Below the pieces are notes generated by a model. It was not told the DNA's origin. It saw only the letters and a program-made list of their open reading frames with translations, and ran no database searches. Shown here piece by piece: positions 47,853 to 56,775 of a DNA stretch of 64,000 nt. This DNA is from Pseudonocardia terrae (GTDB lineage Bacteria > Actinomycetota > Actinomycetes > Mycobacteriales > Pseudonocardiaceae). A program made the position numbers and the translations under genes. The stretch is taken from NCBI RefSeq assembly GCF_021343995.1, contig NZ_JAJTTE010000029.1, forward strand, positions 1 through 64,000. The letters are read 5' to 3'. Every line of letters begins with the position of its first letter. The first letter of the stretch is position 1.

Positions 47853-48565
47853 CAGGACGCCACCCCCGCGGTGGCCTTCGCCGCCAGCCGCGCCGCGCGG
47901 GAGGGCCGGCGGCCCAGCCGCGCCGAGGCCGCGCGCTCCAGCAGGCGCATGCCGAGGGTGATCAGGGCGGCGAGGATCAGGTAGATCACGAACGTCACGC
48001 CGAAGATCAGCAGCGTGTCCGAGCCGTAGTTCGGGATCAGCACCTCCCGGGCCTGGCGGGTCACCTCGGGCACGGTGATCAGGGCGAGGATCGCCGTCGA
48101 CTTCAGCAGCTGGATGAACAGGTTGTTGAAGGGCGGCAGCATCTCCACGAAGGCCTGCGGGAAGATCACGCGCCGCATCCGCTGCGCCGGCGACAGGCTG
48201 AGCGCTATCGCACCCTCGTACTGGGCCCGCGGCACGGACTGGATGGCGCCGCGCACGATCTCGGCGCCGTACGCCCCGTGGTTGAGCCCCAGCACCACGA
48301 TGCCGGCGAAGAGCGGCAGCAGCTGGAAGCCCACCAGCACGGGCAGTACGAAGTAGATCCAGAACAGCTGGACCACCTCGGACGTGCCGCGGAAGCCCTC
48401 CACGTACACCCGGGTCACGCCCCGCGCCGTGCGCGACGGCGAGAGCAGCAGCAGGCCCGCGCCGAACGACAGCACGATCGTCAGCAGGACGCCCCCGAGC
48501 GTCGCGATCACGGTCTCGGGTATGCCGTCCCCGAGGACGGAGACGATCTGCGGGAGGTTGTCCAC
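47852..48565 (-). CDS. ehuC: ABC importer permease EhuC
   Basis: A 237-residue permease of the same family. The EAA loop is SVPRAQYEGAIALSLSPAQR. Five membrane helices and a basic C-terminal tail (RRPSRAARLAAK). The start follows ehuB by 19 bp. Confidence 0.9.
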   Translation of the reverse strand: MDNLPQIVSVLGDGIPETVIATLGGVLLTIVLSFGAGLLLLSPSRTARGVTRVYVEGFRGTSEVVQLFWIYFVLPVLVGFQLLPLFAGIVVLGLNHGAYGAEIVRGAIQSVPRAQYEGAIALSLSPAQRMRRVIFPQAFVEMLPPFNNLFIQLLKSTAILALITVPEVTRQAREVLIPNYGSDTLLIFGVTFVIYLILAALITLGMRLLERAASARLGRRPSRAARLAAKATAGVAS

Positions 48566-48584
48566 CGTGGCCCCGTGCCGACGC

Positions 48585-49496
48585 TCAGGCGGCCGCGCAG
48601 AGCTTCTCGGTCGTGACGTCCGGCCCCGGGAGATTGTCCTGGCTGAACCCGAACGGCTGGACGATCTGCAGCCACTGCCCGCTCTGGTGCAGCTTCGTCA
48701 GCTCGGTGTTGAAGGCGTTGACGAAGTCGGTGTCCGCCTTGCGGAACACGAAGGCGCCCGCGGAGACCGTCTGCTTGCCGTCGATGGTGGGGAAGAAGCC
48801 CTTCGTCACCTCGACGTTCGCGCCCGGGTTCTTGGAGACGACGTCGTTGAGCGAGATGTTCGTCAGCGCGGCCGCGTCGGCCCGGTCCGAGGTCACGGCC
48901 TGCAGCAGCGTGTTCTGCGAGTCGAAGACCTGGATCTGGCCGTCCGGCACGCCGCTCTTCTGGGCGTACCCCTGCTCGACGGCGCCGCTGAGGACCGCGA
49001 GCCGGAGGTTCTTGTTCTTGATGTCCTCGAAGGTGGCCACGCCGTCGGGGTTGCCCTTCGGCACGAGGAAGGCCGTCGGCGCGGTGTAGTCCGGGGTGGA
49101 GAAGGCCGCGCTCTGGCAGCGCTGGGGGTTGATGAACATGCCCGCGGTGACCATGTCGAACTGGTTGGCGTTCAGCGCGGGAATGAGCGAGCCGAAGTCC
49201 ACCGTGGTCGCCTGGAGGTCGTTGATCCCCAGGTTCTTCAGCACCGCGCGACCGACCTCGACGGACTCCCCGGTGACCTTGCCGGTGCTGTCGGTGAATC
49301 CGTACGGCGCCTCGTTGGCGATACCCACCTTGATCGTGCCGGCGGACTTCGCGCGGTCGAGCGTGCCGCCCGCGCCGGAACCACCGGTGCTGGTCTGCGT
49401 GCAGGCCGACAGCAGCACCGGGCCGCCGATGGCGACGGCGCCCGCGATCGCACTGCGGCGGAAGAACTCTCGGCGGGTCCAGGCGGATCCGGACAT
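48585..49496 (-). CDS. ehuB: ectoine/hydroxyectoine-type binding lipoprotein EhuB
   Basis: A 303-residue substrate-binding protein, first gene of the operon. Tat motif RREFFRR and lipobox LSAC at the N-terminus. The two-lobed SBP_bac_3 domain starts TIKVGIANEAPYGFTDSTGK; hinge-region FDMVTAGMFINPQRC. GAAAGGG precedes the ATG at 49496. Ectoine specificity is inferred from gene order BCDA and overall sequence pattern. No ectoine catabolism (eut/doe) genes are in the window. Confidence 0.85.
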   Translation of the reverse strand: MSGSAWTRREFFRRSAIAGAVAIGGPVLLSACTQTSTGGSGAGGTLDRAKSAGTIKVGIANEAPYGFTDSTGKVTGESVEVGRAVLKNLGINDLQATTVDFGSLIPALNANQFDMVTAGMFINPQRCQSAAFSTPDYTAPTAFLVPKGNPDGVATFEDIKNKNLRLAVLSGAVEQGYAQKSGVPDGQIQVFDSQNTLLQAVTSDRADAAALTNISLNDVVSKNPGANVEVTKGFFPTIDGKQTVSAGAFVFRKADTDFVNAFNTELTKLHQSGQWLQIVQPFGFSQDNLPGPDVTTEKLCAAA

Positions 49497-49585
49497 GGCA
49501 GGCACCCTTTCGGCTGTCGACGTCGTCGTCTCGAGCTGGCCGGCCCGGGCACACCCCCTGCGCCGGTGACCGGCAACGGAGATCG

Positions 49586-49610
49586 AACCTAGGTGGTCGA
49601 TCAGGTGGTC
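49586..49610 (-). promoter_or_regulatory. possible ehuB promoter/operator
   Basis: TAGGTT on the minus strand (49586-49591) 90 bp from the ehuB start, beside an 8-bp direct repeat AGGTGGTC (49591-49598 and 49603-49610). Weak evidence. The 254-bp gap to the next gene holds nothing else recognised. Confidence 0.35.
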
Positions 49611-49750
49611 ACACACGGTCGTTACGCGACTGTGACGAACGGCCACCATGTGCACCGTTCGTCGAGCCCGGTGGTCGCGCAGAGTGACCGGTCCGGCACA
49701 CGGACGTACGCGACCCGGCCGGGGCCGCGCCGATACGGGAGGATCACCGC

Positions 49751-50947
49751 ATGGCACTTCGCATCGCGGGTCTGCCCGTCCCGGGCCCCTCGGACCTGCT
49801 CGACGGGGCGCGGGCCGTCGCCGAGTGGACGGGCGGGGCGGTCGGCGTCGCGGCCGGGCTGCCGGAGCGGACCGTCGGGCTGCTCGACGAGGTCTCGGCC
49901 CTGCTCGCCCGGGTCAACGACATCGCGGGCCGGGTCGAGGGCCTGCTGGACCGCGTCGACGGTGTCGCCGACCGGGCCGACGGACTGATCGGCCGGGTCG
50001 ACCGGGTTGCCGGCACGGCGGAGGGACTGATCGCGCGGGTCGACCGCACCGCCGCCGACGCGACCGCGCTCATCACCCGGGTCGCCACGACCGCGTCCGA
50101 CGCCGAGGGGCTCGTCTCGAGCGTCCGTGCGGTGGCCGACGAGGCCGAGGGGTTGATCGCGGGGGTCCGCGGCACCGCAGGCACGGCCGACGAGCTGATC
50201 ACGCGAGTCGCCGGCACCGCCGAGTCGGCCGAGAAGCTGCTCGGCCAGGTCGGGGTCACCGCCGAGTCCGCCCAGGAGCTCATCTCCCGCGTCTCCGGCA
50301 CCGCCGGGTCCGCCGAAGAACTCATCACGCGCGTGTCCGGGACGGCGGCTTCGGCCGACGAGCTCATCACCCGGGTCTCCGGTACGGCGAGTTCCGCCGA
50401 GGAGCTGATCACGCGGGTGACCACGACCGCGACGTCGGCGGAGGATCTCGTCGCGCGGGTCGGCGGCGTGGCGGCCGACGCGGAGCGCATCGTCGCCTCT
50501 GCCGGCTCGGTCGCCGAGGACGCCCGCACGATCGTCGCCGGCGCGGGCTCGGTCGCCGACGACGCCTCCGGCCTGGTCCAGCGCGCGGCCGGCGTGGCCG
50601 ACCGCGCCGACAGGCTCGTCGGGGACGCCTCCGGCCTCAGCGACCAGGCGGGCGCGCTGCTCGCGACCTACCGTCCCATCGCGGAGCGGGCCGCGCCGCT
50701 GGCCAGGAGGTTCGTGGACGAGTTCTCCGAGGAGGAGCTGTACGCCGCGATCCGCATGGTCGACCAGCTCCCGGCGCTCACCGAGCACCTGGAGTCGGAC
50801 ATCATGCCGATCCTCGCCACCCTCGACCGGGTCGGCCCGGACGTCCACGAGCTGCTCGAGGAGCTCAAGGGCGTGCGGCAGGCCATCAACGGCATCCCCG
50901 GCTTCAGCTTCTTCCGCCGCCGCGGCGAGGAGCGCGACGAGGCCTGA
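49751..50947 (+). CDS. 14-residue-repeat helical protein
   Basis: A 398-residue protein without a recognised family. Residues about 60-290 consist of roughly sixteen 14-residue repeats of the type SGTAxSAEELITRV. Hydrophobic residues at fixed positions imply a long helical rod, perhaps a 14-residue-period coiled coil that binds a membrane or another rod. The last 90 residues (FVDEFSEEELYAAIRMVDQL to DVHELLEELKGVRQAINGIP) look globular and conserved, ending in an Arg-rich tail. GGGAGG precedes the ATG. Not part of an operon. Confidence 0.85.
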   Translation: MALRIAGLPVPGPSDLLDGARAVAEWTGGAVGVAAGLPERTVGLLDEVSALLARVNDIAGRVEGLLDRVDGVADRADGLIGRVDRVAGTAEGLIARVDRTAADATALITRVATTASDAEGLVSSVRAVADEAEGLIAGVRGTAGTADELITRVAGTAESAEKLLGQVGVTAESAQELISRVSGTAGSAEELITRVSGTAASADELITRVSGTASSAEELITRVTTTATSAEDLVARVGGVAADAERIVASAGSVAEDARTIVAGAGSVADDASGLVQRAAGVADRADRLVGDASGLSDQAGALLATYRPIAERAAPLARRFVDEFSEEELYAAIRMVDQLPALTEHLESDIMPILATLDRVGPDVHELLEELKGVRQAINGIPGFSFFRRRGEERDEA

Positions 50948-51493
50948 CGCGACACCCCACCCGCCCGCAGCACTCCCCGGCCGCGGACCGCGCTCCCTTG
51001 TCGCGGCGGCGCGCCGCCGCTCCCGGTGATGGCACCAGGCCGGGTCTGTCCCACACTCCATCGAGCGCGGCACACCCGTCCAAGCCCGCCCTCACACCCG
51101 CGGCGTTCGCCGCACAGGTCGTCGACGGACTGTACCCGGCCCGACCGGGTGTGCGAGGTCCCGGCCGGCGAGCCGGGCCGTTCGATGCCGCATTCCGACA
51201 GGCATGCAGGCGGGCCGGCCCTCGAACCAGCGACCAGCTGCTCACGCACGCGTTCGGGCCGCCCACACCCCGTCGACCGGATGTGTCGCGCCCACTCCGG
51301 ATGTGCCGCACGGCCGCAGCGGATGTGGTGCGCCACTGCAGATGTGCGCGTCCGCCTGCGACACGTGCCGCCGTGGACGAGAGGCGTCCAGCTGCTGGCC
51401 ACCGGCCGCTGCAGATGGGCGGCGCCCGGCCGGTATGCGCCATGAGAACCACCGCCCGCACCAGGCGTCGCCGCGGACATCCGTGAGCACGAG
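50948..51493. other. gene-free region
   Basis: 546 bp without a supported gene (the full gap runs on through a terminator to 51551). The ORFs here are Arg/Cys/Pro-rich and lack Shine-Dalgarno or family likeness. Around 51289-51352 the motif GGATGTG recurs about four times at 20- to 22-bp spacing. Confidence 0.6.
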
Positions 51494-51536
51494 CCGGGCG
51501 GGCGGGGCCTCGGTCCGCGAGGCTGACCCCGCCCGG
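51494..51536 (-). terminator. terminator of the mutase gene
   Basis: Nine-base-pair outer stem (51494-51502 with 51528-51536) enclosing a 6-bp inner stem, 16 bp after the mutase stop. Confidence 0.6.
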
Positions 51537-51551
51537 ATCGCGATCATGGGC

Positions 51552-53570
51552 TCAGTCCAGCCCGTGCTCCCGGCGGACGAGGGAGACGATCTCGTCCATC
51601 ATCTCGGTGAGCTGGTAGTCCTTCGGCGTGAATACGGCGGCGACGCCCTTGTCCTTGAGTGCCTTCGCGTCCTCGGCGGGGATGATGCCGCCGACGATCA
51701 CCGGGACGTCGTCGGCGCCCTGGGCCCGCAGGCCCTCGACGACCGCCGGCACGACCTCGAGGTGCGAGCCGGACAGCACCGACAACCCGACCACGTGCAC
51801 GCCCTCCTGCACCGCGGCCGCGACGATCTGTGCCGGGGTGAGGCGGATGCCCTGGTAGACGACCTCGAAGCCGACGTCGCGGGCCCGCACGGCGACCTGC
51901 TCGGCGCCGTTGGAGTGCCCGTCGAGGCCCGGCTTGCCCACGAGCATGCGCAGCCGCGACCCCAGCTCCTCGCCGGTCGCCCGGACCCGCTCGCGCACCT
52001 CTGCGATCTCCACGGCCGCCTCCCCCGAAGCGACGGCCGCCGACACCCCGGTCGGCGCCCGGAACTCCCCGAACACCTCGCGCAGCGCCCCGGCCCACTC
52101 GCCGGTGGTGACGCCCGCCTTCGCGCAGTCGATCGAGACCTGCATGAGGTTCTCGTCGGTCTTCGCCGCGTCCTGCAGCTTCTTCAGCGCCTCCGACACG
52201 GCGCCCTGGTCCCGCGAGGCCCGCCACTCCCGGATCGCGGCGATCGCGGCGGCCTCGGTCTCCGGGTCGACGGTCTCGATCGACGCCGCGCCCTCGGCCT
52301 GCAGCGGGCTGGGCTCGGTGGTGTCGAACTTGTTGACCCCGACGACGATCTCCTCGCCGGACTCGATGCGCCGCCGCCGCCCGGCGAGCGAGCTGACCAG
52401 CTCGCCCTTCATATAGCCGTTCTCGACGGCCGCGACCGCCCCGCCCATCTCCTGGACGCGGTCGATCTCGGCCTGCGCGGCCTCGGCCAGCTCGGTGACC
52501 TTCGCCTCGACGACGCGCGACCCCTCGAACAGGTCCTCGTACTCGAGCAGGTCGGTCTCGTACGCGAGCACCTGCTGCATGCGCAGCGCCCACTGCTGGT
52601 CCCACGGGCGCGGCAGGCCGAGCGCCTCGTTCCACGCGGGCAGCTGGATCGCGCGGGCGCGGGCGTCCTTCGAGAGGGTCACCGCGAGCATCTCCAGCAC
52701 GATCCGCTGGACGTTGTTCTCCGGCTGGGCCTCGGTGAGCCCCAGCGAGTTGACCTGCACGCCGTAGCGCAGCCGCCGCTGCTTGGGGTTCTCCACGCCG
52801 TAGCGCTCGCGGGTGATCGTGTCCCACAGCCTGCCGAGGGCGCGCAGCTTGCACATCTCCTCGACGAACCGCAGCCCGGCGTTGACGAAGAACGAGATCC
52901 GCCCGACGACGTCGCCGAACCGCTCCGGCGGCACCTGACCGGAGTCGCGCACGGAGTCCAGCACCGCGATGGCGGTGGACAGCGAGTACGCGAGCTCCTG
53001 CGCCGGCGTGGCGCCCGCCTCCTGCAGGTGGTAGCTGCAGATGTTGATCGGGTTCCACTTCGGGATCTCGGTGACCGACCAGGCCACCATATCCGTGATC
53101 AGCCGCAGGCTCGGGGCCGGCGGGAACACGTACGTCCCGCGGGACAGGTACTCCTTGACGATGTCGTTCTGCGTGGTGCCGGCGAGCTTCGCGCGCACCT
53201 CGGCGTGGTCCAGCCCGGAGGCCTCGGCCTGCTCCTCGGCGACCGCGACGTAGAGCGCGAGCAGCCACATCGCCGGGGCGTTGATCGTCATCGAGGTGTT
53301 GGCCTCGGCGACCGGGATGCCGTCGAAGAGCGTGCGCATGTCGCCGATGTGGCTGACCGGCACGCCGACCTTGCCGACCTCACCCTTGGCGAGTTCGTCG
53401 TCGGGGTCGTAGCCGGTCTGCGTCGGCAGGTCGAACGCGACGGACAGACCCGTCTGCCCCTTGGCGAGGTTGCGCCGGTAGAGCGCGTTGGACTTCTCCG
53501 CCGACGAGTGACCGGCGTAGGTCCGGATCACCCAGGGGCGGTCGCGCTCTCGATCGGTCGGGTACGGCAC
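51552..53570 (-). CDS. ecm: ethylmalonyl-CoA mutase (MeaA/Ecm)
   Basis: A 672-residue adenosylcobalamin mutase with catalytic barrel and C-terminal B12 domain in one chain. The B12 ligand His552 lies in LVGKPGLDGHSNGAEQ (DxHxxG), with SVLSGSH and VGGIIPAED behind. The N-terminal YAGHSSAEKSNALYRRNL and GLSVAFDLPTQTGYD are typical. Length and single-chain form match MeaA-type ethylmalonyl-CoA mutase rather than large/small methylmalonyl-CoA mutase. With Ccr in the same window the substrate is most likely ethylmalonyl-CoA. GGAGGTG precedes the GTG at 53570. Confidence 0.92.
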   Translation of the reverse strand: MPYPTDRERDRPWVIRTYAGHSSAEKSNALYRRNLAKGQTGLSVAFDLPTQTGYDPDDELAKGEVGKVGVPVSHIGDMRTLFDGIPVAEANTSMTINAPAMWLLALYVAVAEEQAEASGLDHAEVRAKLAGTTQNDIVKEYLSRGTYVFPPAPSLRLITDMVAWSVTEIPKWNPINICSYHLQEAGATPAQELAYSLSTAIAVLDSVRDSGQVPPERFGDVVGRISFFVNAGLRFVEEMCKLRALGRLWDTITRERYGVENPKQRRLRYGVQVNSLGLTEAQPENNVQRIVLEMLAVTLSKDARARAIQLPAWNEALGLPRPWDQQWALRMQQVLAYETDLLEYEDLFEGSRVVEAKVTELAEAAQAEIDRVQEMGGAVAAVENGYMKGELVSSLAGRRRRIESGEEIVVGVNKFDTTEPSPLQAEGAASIETVDPETEAAAIAAIREWRASRDQGAVSEALKKLQDAAKTDENLMQVSIDCAKAGVTTGEWAGALREVFGEFRAPTGVSAAVASGEAAVEIAEVRERVRATGEELGSRLRMLVGKPGLDGHSNGAEQVAVRARDVGFEVVYQGIRLTPAQIVAAAVQEGVHVVGLSVLSGSHLEVVPAVVEGLRAQGADDVPVIVGGIIPAEDAKALKDKGVAAVFTPKDYQLTEMMDEIVSLVRREHGLD

Positions 53571-53673
53571 CGGACACCTCCACGTCTCGCCACGCCAGCG
53601 GGGACCCCCGGATCGTACTGGCCGGTAGCCTCCGCCACCCCAGTCGACCGGGCCTCGTCACACCTGTCTGAGT

Positions 53674-53706
53674 GGAAAAGTACGCGACGTGCGCGGAAAA
53701 GTACGC
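53674..53706 (-). promoter_or_regulatory. direct repeats upstream of the mutase gene
   Basis: GGAAAAGTACGC occurs at 53674-53685 and 53695-53706, a 21-bp (two-turn) spacing, about 105-136 bp upstream of the mutase start. Likely an operator. Confidence 0.45.
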
Positions 53707-53718
53707 ATCCGAGGTGGC

Positions 53719-53740
53719 GGCCCGTCCGATCGGACGGGCC
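53719..53740 (-). terminator. 22-bp perfect palindrome after DUF1206 gene
   Basis: Self-complementary 22-mer, two bases after the DUF1206 stop, GC-rich, no U-tract. Confidence 0.6.
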
Positions 53741-53742
53741 CC

Positions 53743-54726
53743 TCAGACCCGGTGGTACTTCGCGTCGAAGAAGCAGAAGACGCCGTAGGCCGCGATCCCC
53801 AGGGCCACCAGAGTGAGCAGGACGACGCCGAAGGGCTGGCCGGCGAGCGTCTTCAGCGCGCTGTCGAGGCCGTTGGCCTTGGCCGGGTCGAAGGTGACGG
53901 CCGCGGACACGATCAGCACGCCCAGCACCCCGATCGCGAATCCCTTCGCGACGTAGCCGACCTGCCCGGTGCGCTCGTCGAGCTTCCGCGCCTGCGGCTG
54001 GACGCCGGCGAGGTCCTGGTCCTCGGTGAACTTCTTCTTCGCGCCGTGCCAGATCATCACCGCGCCACCGATCACCACACCGACGCCGACGATCCCGACG
54101 AGGATCTGCCCGCCGGGCAGGCCGAGCACGCCCGCCGTGGCCTTGCTGCCCCCGCCGCCCTGCGCGCTCCCCTGCACCGCGGCGCGCACGGTGAGGACGG
54201 CCAGCGCGGCGTAGACGACGGCCTGACCGGCGCTGGTCAGGCGCTTGACCAGCTTCTTCTTGCCGTCGTCGACGTAGCCGAAGCCGAACAGCGCGGTGGA
54301 GATCCGCCAGATCATCACGGCCACGAACCCGAGGAACAGCACCCAGAGCAGCACGCGCCCGAAGGGCTGCTGCGCGAGCGTGGTGACCGCGCCGCTCTGG
54401 TCGGCCTCCCCGCCGCCGCCGAACGCGACCTGCAACGCGAGCCACGCGATGAGCAGGTGCAGCACACCGTGGGCGGCGATCCCGACCCGCGCCCCCTTGC
54501 GCACGGGCTCACTGCGGGCGGCCTTCGCGGCCTGCCGGTGCGCCCCGCGGGCCGCGGTGCCGACGGACCCGGCGACCTCGCCCACCTTCTCGCCGACGCC
54601 GCCGGAGGACGTGCCGACCGACGTGCTGTCCGCCGTGCCGTCCCGGTCCGACGGCCCGTCCGGACTCCGCCCCGCCGCGTGCCTGCGCGACAGGCGGGAC
54701 GAACGGTCCGGGCTGACGTCGGTCAT
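53743..54726 (-). CDS. DUF1206 membrane protein
   Basis: A 327-residue membrane protein. After a Ser/Gly-rich cytoplasmic start (about 1-80) three homologous pairs of hydrophobic helices follow (about 95-160, 170-245, 255-327), each beginning with a GxxAxGVLHLLIAWLAL/ AGQAVVYAAL/ GYVAKGFAIG-type element, as in DUF1206. LAQQPFGRVLLWVL and LAGQPFGVVLLTL repeat within it. GGAGGTG precedes the ATG at 54726. Function unknown. Confidence 0.85.
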   Translation of the reverse strand: MTDVSPDRSSRLSRRHAAGRSPDGPSDRDGTADSTSVGTSSGGVGEKVGEVAGSVGTAARGAHRQAAKAARSEPVRKGARVGIAAHGVLHLLIAWLALQVAFGGGGEADQSGAVTTLAQQPFGRVLLWVLFLGFVAVMIWRISTALFGFGYVDDGKKKLVKRLTSAGQAVVYAALAVLTVRAAVQGSAQGGGGSKATAGVLGLPGGQILVGIVGVGVVIGGAVMIWHGAKKKFTEDQDLAGVQPQARKLDERTGQVGYVAKGFAIGVLGVLIVSAAVTFDPAKANGLDSALKTLAGQPFGVVLLTLVALGIAAYGVFCFFDAKYHRV

Positions 54727-54843
54727 GGGGACACCTCCGGCGGTCACGCATCCGGGTGAGGACTCACCCGAGGTGACGCGGACTGTCGCACGCCGGGAGG
54801 GATCCGGCATCTCGGACTGCTCCGACAGGAGGAGCCGGCGCTG

Positions 54844-56112
54844 CTACCGCTCGGGGTCGGCCGCCACCCGCCGGATGTCCGCGCCCAGCGAGACCAGGTT
54901 CTCGACGAACCGCGGGTAGCCCCGGTCGATGTGGTCGACGTCCCAGACCTCGGTCACCCCCTCGGCGCACAGCCCGGCGAGAACGAGCCCGGCGCCGGCC
55001 CGGATGTCGCTCGCCCACACCGGGGCGCTGGAGAGCCGCTCCACCCCGCGGACGACGGCGTGGTGGCCGTCCGTGCGGGCGTCGGCCCCGAGCCGGACCA
55101 TCTCGTCGACGAACCGGAAGCGCGCCTCGAAGACGTTCTCGGTGATCATCGAGGTGCCGTCGGCCACCGCGGACAACGCGATCGCCATGGGCTGCAGGTC
55201 CGTGGCGAAGCCCGGGTACGGCAGCGTCACGAAGTCGACGGCCCGGGGCCGGCCGGACATCGCCACGGAGAACTCGTCGATGCCGGCGCGGGTCTCCGCA
55301 CCCGCGCTGCGCAGCTTGTCCAGGACCAGCTCGAGGTGGTGCGGGTCGACCCCGCGGACGGTGACCTCACCACGGGTCATCACCGCGGCGAACGCCCAGG
55401 TGGCGCCCACGATCCGGTCGCCGATCACGCGGTGGGTGGTCGGCTGCAGGCCGGGGACGCCGTGCACGGTCAGCGTCGACGAGCCGACGCCCTCGAGCTT
55501 CGCGCCCATCTGCTGCAGCATCACGCACAGGTCGACGATCTCGGGCTCGCGCGCGGCGTTGTCGATGACGGTGGTGCCCTCGGCCAGCACGGCGGCCATG
55601 AGGATGTTCTCGGTGGCGCCGACGCTCGGGAAGTCCAGCCAGATCTGCGCGCCGTGGAGGTCGTCGGCCTGGGCGACGACGCGGCCGTGCTCGATCTCCG
55701 TGGTCGCGCCCAGCTTGCGCAACCCGTTGGCGTGCATGTCCAGCGGGCGCGACCCGATGGCGTCGCCACCCGGCAGCGGGACGACCGCCTTGCGGCAGCG
55801 CGCCACGAGCGGCCCCAGCACGCACACCGAGGCGCGCAGGCGCGACACCGAGCGGTAGTCCGCCTGAGCACCCGGCTCGGCCGGCACGTCGATGGTGACC
55901 CGGTCCCCCGCGACCTCGACCGTGCAGCCGAGGCTGCGCAGCACGTCCGCCATGAGCGGGACGTCGAGGATCTCCGGGCAGTTCGTGATGGTGGTCGTGC
56001 CCTCGGCCAGCAGCGCCGCCGCCATCAGCTTCAGCACGCTGTTCTTGGCCCCGACGACGTCGACCGTCCCGGACAGCCGGGCCCCGCCGCGGACCGCGAA
56101 ATGCTCCGTCAC
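54844..56112 (-). CDS. murA: UDP-N-acetylglucosamine 1-carboxyvinyltransferase MurA (Asp117)
   Basis: A 422-residue enzyme transferring enolpyruvyl to UDP-GlcNAc, the first committed peptidoglycan step. GAKNSVLKLMAAALLAEG and the duplicated inside-out barrel are intact. In the active loop, PLPGGDAIGSRPLD has Asp117 where fosfomycin-sensitive enzymes have the alkylated Cys, as in mycobacteria. Intrinsic fosfomycin resistance of this enzyme is therefore expected. TACCGT stands eight bases before the GTG at 56112. Downstream of PduO as in mycobacteria. Confidence 0.95.
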   Translation of the reverse strand: MTEHFAVRGGARLSGTVDVVGAKNSVLKLMAAALLAEGTTTITNCPEILDVPLMADVLRSLGCTVEVAGDRVTIDVPAEPGAQADYRSVSRLRASVCVLGPLVARCRKAVVPLPGGDAIGSRPLDMHANGLRKLGATTEIEHGRVVAQADDLHGAQIWLDFPSVGATENILMAAVLAEGTTVIDNAAREPEIVDLCVMLQQMGAKLEGVGSSTLTVHGVPGLQPTTHRVIGDRIVGATWAFAAVMTRGEVTVRGVDPHHLELVLDKLRSAGAETRAGIDEFSVAMSGRPRAVDFVTLPYPGFATDLQPMAIALSAVADGTSMITENVFEARFRFVDEMVRLGADARTDGHHAVVRGVERLSSAPVWASDIRAGAGLVLAGLCAEGVTEVWDVDHIDRGYPRFVENLVSLGADIRRVAADPER

Positions 56113-56120
56113 GACGCCCG

Positions 56121-56126
56121 ACGGTA
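56121..56126 (-). promoter_or_regulatory. leaderless -10 (TACCGT) of murA
   Basis: TAnnnT eight bases before the GTG at 56112. It lies 13 bp below the PduO stop, so murA can be read separately or with PduO. Confidence 0.45.
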
Positions 56127-56138
56127 TCGGCTCGCGGC

Positions 56139-56720
56139 TCAGCTGCCGCCCTCGGGCCCACCCGGCTGCCAGAGCACGTCGCCGTCCGGGTTCGCGGCGC
56201 GGCACAGGATGAACAGCAGGTCGGAGAGCCGGTTGAGGTACTTGGCCGTGAGCGGGTTCGTCCGCTCGGGGTCCGTCTCGAGGAGCGCCCAGACGCTGCG
56301 CTCCGCCCGCCGCGCGACCGTGCGGGCCACGTGCAGGTAGGCGGCGCCGGGCGTGCCGCCGGGGAGGATGAACGACGCGAGCTTGGGCAACTCGGCGTTG
56401 AACTCGTCGCACCAGCCCTCGAGTCGCGTGACGTACTTCTCGTCGATCCGCAGCGGCGGGTACTCGGGGTCCGGGACGACCGGCGCGCACAGGTCCGCCC
56501 CGACGTCGAACAGGTCGTTCTGCACCTGCCGCAGCGGCACCAGGAGCCGCTCCTCGAGCTGCCCGACGGTGACGGCGACGCCGACGGCCGCGTTGCACTC
56601 GTCCGTGTCGGCGTAGGCCGCGAGCCGGCGGTCGGTCTTCGGGACGCGGCTGAAGTCGCCGAGCGCGGTGGTCCCGTCGTCCCCGGTCTTGGTGTAGATC
56701 CTGGTCAGGTGCACGGCCAT
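56139..56720 (-). CDS. PduO-type cob(I)alamin adenosyltransferase
   Basis: A 193-residue enzyme that makes adenosylcobalamin from cob(I)alamin and ATP. The N-terminal IYTKTGDDGTTALGDFSRVPK carries the ATP-binding motif; YADTDECNAAVG and VARTVARRAERSVWAL are typical. It supplies cofactor to the mutase upstream (51.6-53.6 kb). TAGGCT is six bases before the ATG. Confidence 0.95.
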   Translation of the reverse strand: MAVHLTRIYTKTGDDGTTALGDFSRVPKTDRRLAAYADTDECNAAVGVAVTVGQLEERLLVPLRQVQNDLFDVGADLCAPVVPDPEYPPLRIDEKYVTRLEGWCDEFNAELPKLASFILPGGTPGAAYLHVARTVARRAERSVWALLETDPERTNPLTAKYLNRLSDLLFILCRAANPDGDVLWQPGGPEGGS

Positions 56721-56726
56721 GGACCG

Positions 56727-56732
56727 AGCCTA
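56727..56732 (-). promoter_or_regulatory. leaderless -10 (TAGGCT) of the adenosyltransferase gene
   Basis: TAnnnT six bases before the ATG at 56720. Confidence 0.5.
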
Positions 56733-56775
56733 GCCGCCGTCGCCCGTGCGGGCCCCGGCCCGAAGGGCAGGCCGC

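Noticed and set aside
51026..51445. 139-codon ORF in the gene-free region
   Set aside because: Pro/Arg/Cys/His-rich composition, no Shine-Dalgarno or TAnnnT, no family likeness.
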